This document shows, piece after piece, positions 24,235-31,135 of a stretch of 37,276 nt of DNA. How positions within the stretch are numbered: position 1 is the first letter of the stretch; each line of letters begins with the position of its first letter. The translations under genes were made by a program, and so were the position numbers. Source of the DNA: Longimicrobium sp. (GTDB lineage: Bacteria > Gemmatimonadota > Gemmatimonadetes > Longimicrobiales > Longimicrobiaceae); assembly GCA_036387335.1 (NCBI GenBank), contig DASVTZ010000033.1, positions 1 through 37,276 of the forward strand. The letters are read 5' to 3'. The notes below the pieces were generated by a model. The model did not search any database. It was not told the origin of the DNA and saw only the letters and a program-made list of their open reading frames with translations.

Positions 24235-25158
24235 TCAGCTTCGCCGCTCGAGCACGAACCGGGCGAGCGCCTCCAGCTCGGGCGACGCGATGCGGGCGGC
24301 GTGCAGTGCGGAGATCGCCTCCTCCACGCGGCTGGCGGCGAGGGCGCGGGCGCCTTCGATGCCAAAGAGCGCCGGGTACGTCGCCTTCCCCACCGACTCG
24401 TCCTTGCCCGCGGTCTTCCCCAGCACCTCCGCGCTGGCGGTGACGTCCAGCACGTCGTCCACGATCTGGAAGGCGAGGCCGAGGTCCTCGCCGTACACCG
24501 TGAGCGCGGCGAGCACCTCCTCGCGCGCGCCGGCGGCGAGGGCGCCGATGCGGAGAGAGGCGGCGAGGAGCGCGCCCGTCTTGCGCCTGTGGATCGACTC
24601 CAGCGCGGCGACGTCGGTGGGGCGCTCCTCGTTCTCGAGATCCAGCACCTGTCCGCCCACCATCCCCGCCACGCCGCTCGCCCTGCACAGCTCGCCCACC
24701 AGCCGCGTCCGCCTCCCGCGCGAAAGCTCGAGCGCGCGGGCCGCGCCGTCCAGCATGGAGACGGCGGCGGGGATCAGCGCCGCGCCGGCCAGCGTCGCCC
24801 GCGGCACGCCGAACACCACGTGCAGGGTCGCGCGCCCGCGCCGCAGGGCGTCGTCGTCCATCGAGGGGAGGTCGTCGTGCACCAGGGAGTAGGTGTGGAC
24901 GATCTCCACCGCCGTCGCCAGGCGGTACACGCGTTCGTCCGGCTCGCCCGCGGACGCGCGCCAGGCCGCGGCGCACAGGATGGGACGCAGGCGCTTCCCC
25001 GGCGTGGCGAGGGCGTAGCGGACCGGCTCGCGGAGGGGGAGCGCTACGAATTCGGTGATCTCCCGCGCGACCTCCTCCAGCGCACGGTTCACGCGGGCAC
25101 GCTCGCGCGCTAGGAAGTCGTCGAGCCGGGCGGAGGGGATGGGGTCGGCCAGCGTCAC
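24235..25158 (-). CDS. ispA: Short-chain polyprenyl diphosphate synthase (farnesyl/geranyl type)
   Basis: This enzyme condenses IPP with allylic diphosphates to make farnesyl (or geranylgeranyl) diphosphate. The first aspartate-rich motif, DDLPSMDDD, is at residues 95-103. The second is in FQIVDDVLDVTASAEVLGKTAGKD, and KRLRP at 55-59 binds diphosphate. The length of 307 residues fits IspA. Product chain length cannot be fixed by eye. The start is GTG at 25158, overlapping the xseB stop as GTGA and preceded by GGAGG. The xseA-xseB-ispA order is a common bacterial arrangement. dxs, which usually follows, is displaced by the PIN pair and a repeat. Confidence 0.93.
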   Translation of the reverse strand: MTLADPIPSARLDDFLARERARVNRALEEVAREITEFVALPLREPVRYALATPGKRLRPILCAAAWRASAGEPDERVYRLATAVEIVHTYSLVHDDLPSMDDDALRRGRATLHVVFGVPRATLAGAALIPAAVSMLDGAARALELSRGRRTRLVGELCRASGVAGMVGGQVLDLENEERPTDVAALESIHRRKTGALLAASLRIGALAAGAREEVLAALTVYGEDLGLAFQIVDDVLDVTASAEVLGKTAGKDESVGKATYPALFGIEGARALAASRVEEAISALHAARIASPELEALARFVLERRS

Positions 25159-25379
25159 CGCTCCTCCGCCATCGGGTCCTGCCGGAAACCGTCGCCCTCT
25201 TCCACCAGGAGGCGAATGCGCTCCTCCGCGCCGTCCAGCACGGCCTCGGCGCCGCGCAGGAGGCGAACCCCCTCTTCAAAGAGCGCCAGCGACTCGTCCA
25301 GCTCCAGGCCGTCGCCTTCGAGCTGCTCCACGATCTCACCCAGGCGCTCCAGCGCGCCCTCCAACCTGGTCTCGCTCAT
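25155..25379 (-). CDS. xseB: Exodeoxyribonuclease VII small subunit
   Basis: XseB binds XseA to form the single-strand-specific exonuclease VII. The 74-residue product has the family core, with two helices in LERLGEIVEQLEGDGLELDESLALFEEGVRLL. Both ends overlap neighbours by four bases (ATGA with xseA, GTGA with ispA), consistent with fixed stoichiometric translation from one transcript. Confidence 0.93.
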   Translation of the reverse strand: MSETRLEGALERLGEIVEQLEGDGLELDESLALFEEGVRLLRGAEAVLDGAEERIRLLVEEGDGFRQDPMAEER

Positions 25380-26638
25380 CGTTCCGTCGTGGGCTCGGCG
25401 CGGCAGGGGACGGTGCCGTCCGCCACGCGCAGGTCAAAGCGCCCTCCCGGCGCGAAGTCGGCGCGGGAGCGGAGCACCCGCCCCTCCGGCGACAGGGGGA
25501 CGGCAAAGCCACGCGCCAGCGTAGCGAGCGGCGAGAGCGCGTGCAGCCGCCCCGCCACCGCCGACACGCGCTCGCGCCGCCCGCGCAGCCCACGCTCGGC
25601 CGCGTCGCGCAGGTCCAGCCGCGCGGAGAAGACCGCCTCGCGCCCCTCCGCTACCTGCTCGCGCGCCGCGTCCACCAGCCGCGCACGCAGCTCCGCGACC
25701 TCGCGCCGCACGCGGCTGCCGTCGGGAACGGCGGCTTCGGCGGCGGCGGACGGGGTGGGGGCGCGAAGGTCGGCCACCAGGTCCGCGATGGTGACGTCGG
25801 TTTCGTGCCCCACAGCCGAGATCACCGGAATGGGCGACTCCGCGATGGCGCGGGCGACTACTTCCTCGTTGAAGGCCCACAGGTCCTCCACCGATCCGCC
25901 GCCGCGCCCCACGATCAGCACGTCCGCGCACCCCGCGCGCCCCAGCCGGCGGATGGCGGCGGCGATCTCGGCGGGGGCGCCCTCCCCCTGCACCCGGGTG
26001 GGGGCGAGCACCAGGCGCGTCCACGGCGCACGCCTGCGCACTACGGCCGCCACGTCGCGCAGGGCGGCGCCGTCGCGCGAGGTGACGATCCCCACGCACG
26101 CCGGGTGCGCGGGAAGGGGACGCTTCCGCTCGGGCGAGGTCAGCCCCTCCAGCTCCAGGCGGGTGCGCAGGCGGTCGAATGCCAGCTTCCACAGCCCTTC
26201 GCCGCGACCCTCCAGCTCCGCCACCACGAGCTGGAACTCGCCGCGCGGCTCGTACAGCGTCACCCGTCCCAGCGCGCGCACCTCCATCCCCTCGGCCGGC
26301 GCGGTGGGGAGGCGGCGGGCCTCGTCGCGCCACATCACGCAGCGGAGCTGGGCGTCGGGGCCGCGCAGGGTGAAGTAGACGTGGCCGGAGCGCGCCTTCG
26401 TGAAGTTGCTCACCTCGCCAACGACCCACATGGGCGGCAGGACGCTTTCCACAAGCTCGCGCGCGGCGGCGTTGACGTCGGCGACCGTCCACTCCGGGCG
26501 GGCGGCGCGCGGCGGCGGAAACCCGGCGTCCGCGTCGCGGGCGGCGACGGCGCGCGCAACCTCTTCGTTGCGGGCCTCGTTCATCCCGCGCTTCGGCCGC
26601 TCGCTGGCGCCCGCCGAGGAGAAGAGGTCGTACGTCAC
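25376..26638 (-). CDS. xseA: Exodeoxyribonuclease VII large subunit
   Basis: XseA is the catalytic subunit of exonuclease VII, which degrades single-stranded DNA. An N-terminal OB-fold (around WVVGEVSNFTKARSGHVYFTLRG) is followed by the catalytic domain with GIVTSRDGAALRD, IVGRGGGSVEDLWAFN and the HETDVTIADLVADLRAPTPSAAAE segment. A long helical region and a short C-terminal beta domain end the protein. The GTG start at 26638 overlaps the folD stop as GTGA and gives 420 residues. The first 45 residues before the OB-fold are a less conserved extension, so an internal start cannot be excluded. Confidence 0.94.
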   Translation of the reverse strand: MTYDLFSSAGASERPKRGMNEARNEEVARAVAARDADAGFPPPRAARPEWTVADVNAAARELVESVLPPMWVVGEVSNFTKARSGHVYFTLRGPDAQLRCVMWRDEARRLPTAPAEGMEVRALGRVTLYEPRGEFQLVVAELEGRGEGLWKLAFDRLRTRLELEGLTSPERKRPLPAHPACVGIVTSRDGAALRDVAAVVRRRAPWTRLVLAPTRVQGEGAPAEIAAAIRRLGRAGCADVLIVGRGGGSVEDLWAFNEEVVARAIAESPIPVISAVGHETDVTIADLVADLRAPTPSAAAEAAVPDGSRVRREVAELRARLVDAAREQVAEGREAVFSARLDLRDAAERGLRGRRERVSAVAGRLHALSPLATLARGFAVPLSPEGRVLRSRADFAPGGRFDLRVADGTVPCRAEPTTER

Positions 26639-27546
26639 GCGGCGGTCCCGGCGCGGCGGCGGGCGCGGGCGGCGGCGCGGCGGGCCGCCTCCACCGTGTT
26701 GCGCAGGAGCATGGCGATCGTCATCGGCCCCACCCCGCCCGGCACCGGCGTGATGGCGGAGGCCACCTCGCGCACCGCGTCGAACTCCACGTCGCCGCGG
26801 ATGACGTAGCCGCGCGCGTCCGCGGGGTCCGCCACGCGGGTGGTCCCCACGTCCAGCACGACAGCGCCCGGCTTGACCATGTCGCGCGTGATCAGCCCCG
26901 GCTTTCCCACCGCGACCACCAGGATGTCCGCCAGCCGCGTATGCGAGGCGAGGTCGACCGTGTGGCGGTGGCAGAGGGTGACCGTGGCGTTGGGGCCTGG
27001 CGCGAGCAGGAGCGACGCGAGCGGCTTGCTCACGATCAGCGACCTGCCCACCACCACCGCGTGGCGCCCGTGCGTGGGCACGCCCTCGCGGCGGAGGAGC
27101 TCCATGATCCCCGCGGGAGTGGCGGGGAGGAAGCCGGCCGGATCGCCCACGAACGCGCGCCCCACATTGAGCGGGTGGAAGCCGTCCACGTCCTTGGCTG
27201 GGTGCACGCGCTCCAGCACCGCCATCGGGTCGATGTGGGGCGGAAGGGGGAGCTGCACCAGGATGCCGTGCACCGCGGGGTCCGCGTTGAGACCGTCGAT
27301 CACGCCGAACAGCTCCTCGGCGCTGATGGCGGCGCCCAGGTGCACGAGGCGGTCGTTCATCCCCGCCTCGTGGCACGCGCGCGTCTTGCTGCGTACGTAG
27401 ACCTCGCTGGCGGGATCGTTCCCCACCAGCACCACGGCCAGGCCGGGGACGACGCCCGCCTCGGAGCGGAGGCGCTCGACCTCGGCCGCGACCTCGGCGC
27501 GGATCTCCCGCCCGATGCGGGTGCCCTCGATGATGCGCGCGCTCAC
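26635..27546 (-). CDS. folD: Methylenetetrahydrofolate dehydrogenase/cyclohydrolase
   Basis: FolD interconverts 5,10-methylene- and 10-formyl-tetrahydrofolate with NADP. The catalytic lysine lies in YVRSKTRACHEAG (about residue 54). PAKDVDGFHPLNVGR and the C-terminal signature ITPVPGGVGPMTIAMLLRNT are both intact, and VVVGRSLIVSKPLASLLL is the nucleotide-binding helix region. The length of 303 residues includes a basic Ala/Arg-rich tail of about 18 residues. The GTG start overlaps the stop of the upstream phosphodiesterase gene as GTGA. Confidence 0.95.
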   Translation of the reverse strand: MSARIIEGTRIGREIRAEVAAEVERLRSEAGVVPGLAVVLVGNDPASEVYVRSKTRACHEAGMNDRLVHLGAAISAEELFGVIDGLNADPAVHGILVQLPLPPHIDPMAVLERVHPAKDVDGFHPLNVGRAFVGDPAGFLPATPAGIMELLRREGVPTHGRHAVVVGRSLIVSKPLASLLLAPGPNATVTLCHRHTVDLASHTRLADILVVAVGKPGLITRDMVKPGAVVLDVGTTRVADPADARGYVIRGDVEFDAVREVASAITPVPGGVGPMTIAMLLRNTVEAARRAAARARRRAGTAA

Positions 27547-28355
27547 TTCTTCCTGAACTCCCCCTGTAGGACCCGTTCGTACGGCACGCTCACGCGCTGG
27601 ATGGAGCGGGCGTGCCCCGTCTTCTCGTCTACGTCCACCACCGCGCCCTGCAGCGTCAGCTCCTCGTCGGCCGGCTGCAGCCGCTCGCCGCGGGCGAGGG
27701 TGCGCTGCCGCTCGATGGAGAGCTCCGCCTTCATCCCGATCACCCCACCGAGCCCGCCGGTGAGCCCCAGGTCGGTGATCTGCGCGGTGCCGCCCGGCAG
27801 CACGCGCTCGTCCGCCGTCTGGCAGTGCGTGTGCGTCCCCACCACCGCCGCCACGCGTCCGTCCAGGTACCGCGCGAACGCCTGCTTCTCACTGGTCGCC
27901 TCCGCGTGGAAGTCGACCACGATCACGTCCGCCTCGCCGCGCAGCTCCGCGATGAGCGCATCGGCCATGCGAAAGGGATCGTCCAGCGGAGGCATGAAGG
28001 TGCGCCCCTGCAGGTTGATCACCGCCAGCCTAACCGCCCCCACCTTGACCACCGTGTGCCCGCGTCCGGGGTTGGGCGGCGGGTAGTTGGCCGGCCTCAG
28101 GAGGCGCGGCTCGCGGTCGAGCAGAGGAAGGATCTCCTTCTTGTCCCACACGTGGTTTCCGGTGGTGATGACGTCCACCCCCAATTCCAGGAACTCGCGG
28201 ACGGTGTCGGGCGTGATGCCGAACCCGCCGGCGGAGTTCTCGCCGTTGAGGATGACGGCATCCGCCCCCACGTCCTTGCGCACGAGCCGCAGGAGCTGCG
28301 TCACCACCCGCCGGCCCGGCGAGCCGATGACATCCGCCACGAAAAGGATCTTCAC
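27543..28355 (-). CDS. YmdB-family metallophosphoesterase (2',3'-cAMP phosphodiesterase type)
   Basis: This 270-residue calcineurin-like phosphoesterase belongs to the family of Bacillus YmdB (TIGR00282), where it hydrolyses 2',3'-cyclic nucleotides. Metal-site motifs are in order: D8 in VADVIGSPGR, NGEN, TTGNHVWDKKE, VDFHAEATSEK and VGTHTHCQTADE. The start is GTG at 28355. It lies next to rny (28748-30310, upstream on the same strand), an order also known in Firmicutes, where both act in RNA metabolism. A repeat and a hairpin separate the two genes here. It heads the folD-xseA-xseB-ispA chain of 4-base overlaps. Confidence 0.9.
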   Translation of the reverse strand: MKILFVADVIGSPGRRVVTQLLRLVRKDVGADAVILNGENSAGGFGITPDTVREFLELGVDVITTGNHVWDKKEILPLLDREPRLLRPANYPPPNPGRGHTVVKVGAVRLAVINLQGRTFMPPLDDPFRMADALIAELRGEADVIVVDFHAEATSEKQAFARYLDGRVAAVVGTHTHCQTADERVLPGGTAQITDLGLTGGLGGVIGMKAELSIERQRTLARGERLQPADEELTLQGAVVDVDEKTGHARSIQRVSVPYERVLQGEFRKK

Positions 28356-28490
28356 TCGCCCCGCCTCACCCCGTTCCAGTGATCCTGTACCTCTGACGCG
28401 CGCAATCTATCGCGCGTCCCAACCTCCGCACACCCCCGCCTGCGACGTCCGCCACCTCGCCCACGTCATCGTGCGGACGGTGTCCCAAAA

Positions 28491-28690
28491 CAACAACAGG
28501 TCTCACGCGGAGACGCGGAGGCGCGAAGAGAAAAAACAGAGAAAAGCTCACACAGAGGCCACAGAAGGAACGGCAAGCCACAGAGAAATACTTCTGCCAT
28601 TCTTTCTCTGTGTCTCTGTGTCTCTGTGTGAGCCCCGCTGTTCTTCTTTGCTTTTCCTCAGCGTCTCCGCGTCTCCGCGTGAGCTTGCAG
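28491..28690. repeat. Nested palindrome element, copy 3 (complete)
   Basis: Outer arms GTCTCACGCGGAGACGCGGAG (28500-28520) and GCGTCTCCGCGTCTCCGCGTGAG (28661-28683, outline) enclose inner arms GCTCACACAGAGG (28547-28559) and a run of CTCTGTGT units ending CTCTGTGTGAGCC (28607-28634). The two palindromes use different words but the same layout: (CTCnGyGT)n then GAG. The 28356-28747 gap contains only this and the hairpin at 28694-28728. Confidence 0.8.
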
Positions 28691-28693
28691 TTA

Positions 28694-28728
28694 AGAGGGC
28701 CCGGCTCCACACGGAAGCCGGGCCCTCT
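28694..28728 (-). terminator. Long hairpin downstream of rny
   Basis: AGAGGGCCCGGCT and AGCCGGGCCCTCT form a perfect 13-bp stem with a 9-base loop, 20 bases past the rny stop. On the minus strand it is followed by TAACTGC, so there is no T-run and termination would have to be helped by other factors. Confidence 0.55.
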
Positions 28729-28747
28729 GATGTAAAAAGATCGTGGA

Positions 28748-30310
28748 TCAGCGCGCGAAGTCGACGGCCTTGGTCTCGCGCACGACGACGACTTTGATCT
28801 GGCCGGGATACTGGAGCTCCGCCTCGATGCGCCGCGCCGTCTCCTCGCTCAGGCGCGACATTTCCTCGTCGGTCACCTGCTCGGGGATGACCATGATGCG
28901 CAGCTCGCGCCCCGCCTGGATCGCGAAGCAGCGCTCGACACCGGGGAAGGAGAGCGCGATCTCCTCCAGCTTCTCCAGGCGCTTCACGTACGTCTCGAAC
29001 ATCTCGCGGCGGGCCCCGGGGCGCGAGCCGCTGATGGCGTCGCCCGCCGTCACCAGGAACGACTCGGGATAGAGGTGCGGCTCCTCGTCGTGGTGCGCCT
29101 TGATGGCGTTCAGCACCTGAGGCGGCTCGTTGTACTTCTTGGCCAGGTTCCAGCCGAGCTCCACGTGCGTCCCTTCGTGCTCGTGGGTCATCCCCTTCCC
29201 CACGTCGTGCAGGAGGCCCATGCGCTTGGCGAGGGTAGCGTCGAAGCCCATCTCGGCCGCCATGTTGCCGGCCAGGATCGCCACTTCCTTGCTGTGCAGG
29301 AGCTGGTTCTGCCCGTACGAGGTGCGGAACTTCAGGCGTCCCAGCACCTTGACCACCTCCGGGTGCACGCCGTGGATCCCGAGCTCGTACAGGATCTCCT
29401 CGGCGGCCTCGCGCATCCCGTTCTCCACCTCCTTGCGCGACTTCGCCACCACGTCGTCGATGCGCCCGGGGTGGATGCGCCCGTCGGAGACCAGCTTCTC
29501 CAGCGCCAGGCGCGCCGTCTCGCGGCGGATGGGGTCGAAGCCGGAGAGGACGACGGCCTCCGGGGTGTCGTCGATGATGACGTCGATCCCCGTGGCCTGC
29601 TCGAACGCGCGGATGTTGCGCCCCTCGCGCCCGATGATCCGCCCCTTCATCTCGTCCGACGGCAGGGCGACGACGGAGACGGTGGTCTCGGCCGTGTGGT
29701 CTGCTGCGATGCGCTGGATGGCGAGGGAGATGATCTCCTTCGCCTCGCGCTCCGCGTTGCGGCGGGCCTCCTCCTTGATCTCGCGGATGCGGTGGGTGGC
29801 GGCGGCCTTGGCACCCTCCTCCATCTCGTGCATGAGCTGGCGGCGCGCCTCGTCCGCCGTGAGCCCGGCGAGCGATTCGAGGCGGTGCTGCACCTCGGCG
29901 GTGCGCCCTTGCAGCTCCTTCTCCTGCTCCTCCAGCCGCTTCTCGCGCCGCACCACGGCCTCGGCGCGCTGCTCCTGCGCCTGCCCCTTCTCGTCCAGGA
30001 GGTGGAACTTGCGGTCGAGCGCCTCCTCGCGCTCCTGGAGGCGGCGCTCCACCCGCTCCACGTCGTCGCGGCGGCGGGCCTCCTCGCGCTCCCACTCCTC
30101 GCGGGCGCGGATCGCCTCCTCGCGCCCCTTCAGCACCTCCGCCTTGCGCAGCGCGTCCACCTCCTGCACGGCGGCGCCCCGGATGCGCTCCGCCTCGTCC
30201 TCGGCGGTGGCGCGGCTCGCGCGGAGGCGGCTTTCGAGAACGTTCTTCCCCACGAAGAAGCCGGCGGCCGCTCCCACCAGGAGGGCCACGGCGATCAGCA
30301 GGATTTCCAT
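28748..30310 (-). CDS. rny: Ribonuclease Y
   Basis: RNase Y is a membrane-anchored endoribonuclease that starts mRNA decay. The 520-residue product has one N-terminal membrane helix (residues 3-22) and a long charged coiled coil (about 30-190). A KH domain follows with GRIIGREGRNIRAFEQATG, and then an HD domain with LLHDVGKGMTHEHEG and IKAHHDEEPHLYPES. All family domains are present and in order. The ATG at 30310 has no clear ribosome site but gives the membrane helix directly. The upstream 187 bases before zapA contain a candidate structured RNA and a GC-rich hairpin 20-40 bases before this start. Confidence 0.96.
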   Translation of the reverse strand: MEILLIAVALLVGAAAGFFVGKNVLESRLRASRATAEDEAERIRGAAVQEVDALRKAEVLKGREEAIRAREEWEREEARRRDDVERVERRLQEREEALDRKFHLLDEKGQAQEQRAEAVVRREKRLEEQEKELQGRTAEVQHRLESLAGLTADEARRQLMHEMEEGAKAAATHRIREIKEEARRNAEREAKEIISLAIQRIAADHTAETTVSVVALPSDEMKGRIIGREGRNIRAFEQATGIDVIIDDTPEAVVLSGFDPIRRETARLALEKLVSDGRIHPGRIDDVVAKSRKEVENGMREAAEEILYELGIHGVHPEVVKVLGRLKFRTSYGQNQLLHSKEVAILAGNMAAEMGFDATLAKRMGLLHDVGKGMTHEHEGTHVELGWNLAKKYNEPPQVLNAIKAHHDEEPHLYPESFLVTAGDAISGSRPGARREMFETYVKRLEKLEEIALSFPGVERCFAIQAGRELRIMVIPEQVTDEEMSRLSEETARRIEAELQYPGQIKVVVVRETKAVDFAR

Positions 30311-30329
30311 TGTGATTTTATTCCAGGGC

Positions 30330-30497
30330 GGGCCGGGGCCCGCGTCTTGTCACAAATAAGTACGGCGGCAGACTCGTACCGACCCGCCACCGTTCCATAC
30401 GCGCATTCTCCAGCGCGGCGGCGGGGAAGCCGCATTCTCAACTTAGGTGCGCGCCAGCTTCCGCCGCAACCCTGTCGTGGAAACGGATGAGTGCCGC
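30330..30497 (-). ncRNA. Candidate structured RNA between zapA and rny (6S-like position)
   Basis: The gap just downstream of zapA is where 6S RNA lies in many proteobacteria. On the minus strand GCGGCGG (30459-30453) can pair with CCGCCGT at about 30368-30362. There are further internal GC-rich arms and a terminal hairpin GCGGGC-CCCG-GCCCGC at 30326-30341. I cannot confirm the 6S central bubble by eye, and the span could instead be an rny leader. Confidence 0.22.
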
Positions 30498-30836
30498 TCA
30501 GCCCTTTCTCGACCCTCCGCGCGGGCGTTTCGCCGCGTCGTCCTCGCCCGCCTCCTCCAGGATGGCGGCGAGCTCGGCGGTGCGCTGCGCGATCTCTTCG
30601 CGCAGCCGGCGCAGCTCTTCGCGGGCGTGGAAGAGCTCGTCGGTGATGGAGAGCGCGGCCAGGGTGGCGGCGCGAAAGGGCTCCAGCGTCTGGTAGCCGG
30701 GAAGGCCACGCAGAGTCGTGTCCACGTGCGCGGCGATGGCGCGCGTGTCCTCCGGCGGCAGCTCGGAGCGCAGGACGTGCTTCTCTCCCGCGATCTCCAC
30801 CGTGACCGAGTGGCGCGTGAGGCGTGCGCGGTTCAT
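30498..30836 (-). CDS. zapA: Cell division protein ZapA
   Basis: ZapA promotes bundling of FtsZ filaments at the division ring. The 112-residue product starts with the beta-strand region VTVEIAGEKHVLRSELPPED. It continues with RAIAAHVDTTLRGL, the conserved AALSITDELFHAREELRRL helix and a long coiled coil. The tail (about 95-112) is basic and low in complexity. The ATG overlaps the stop of the upstream coiled-coil gene by 4 bases, placing it at the end of the pheS-pheT chain, a common arrangement. Confidence 0.88.
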   Translation of the reverse strand: MNRARLTRHSVTVEIAGEKHVLRSELPPEDTRAIAAHVDTTLRGLPGYQTLEPFRAATLAALSITDELFHAREELRRLREEIAQRTAELAAILEEAGEDDAAKRPRGGSRKG

Positions 30837-31135
30837 CGGCGTGCCTCCAGCATGGCGAGCCGGACCAGCAGCGCCTGGATGCGCTGGCGGGCCTCGTCCG
30901 TGCGGCTGCTGAGGAGGGCGTTCTCGGCGCGCAGCCGCCGCAGCTCGCCGCCCGCGTCGTCGGGGGTGGCGGCGCCCACCGCCTCCAGCTCGCGGCGCAG
31001 GCGGTCCACCTCGGCCTCCGCCTCGCGGGCGCGGCTGCGCCAGTCGGCGACGGAGGATGCGGCGGCGCGCGCGGCGAGCTCCAGCCGTTCCCAGCCGGCG
31101 GCCGGCCCGGCGGATTCAGCGGCGTCGGATACCAT
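30833..31135 (-). CDS. Small coiled-coil protein upstream of zapA
   Basis: A 100-residue, almost entirely helical protein with heptad repeats: WRSRAREAEAEVDRLRRELE at about 37-56 and LRRLRAENALLSSRTDEARQ at about 68-87. The family is not one that I can name with certainty. Its layout resembles ZapB-like or other short coiled-coil division proteins. The ATG at 31135 is chosen because GGAGG lies 6 bases before it; the frame opens slightly further upstream. It overlaps pheT by 20 bases and zapA by 4, so it is coexpressed with zapA, which hints at a division role. Confidence 0.75.
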   Translation of the reverse strand: MVSDAAESAGPAAGWERLELAARAAASSVADWRSRAREAEAEVDRLRRELEAVGAATPDDAGGELRRLRAENALLSSRTDEARQRIQALLVRLAMLEARR

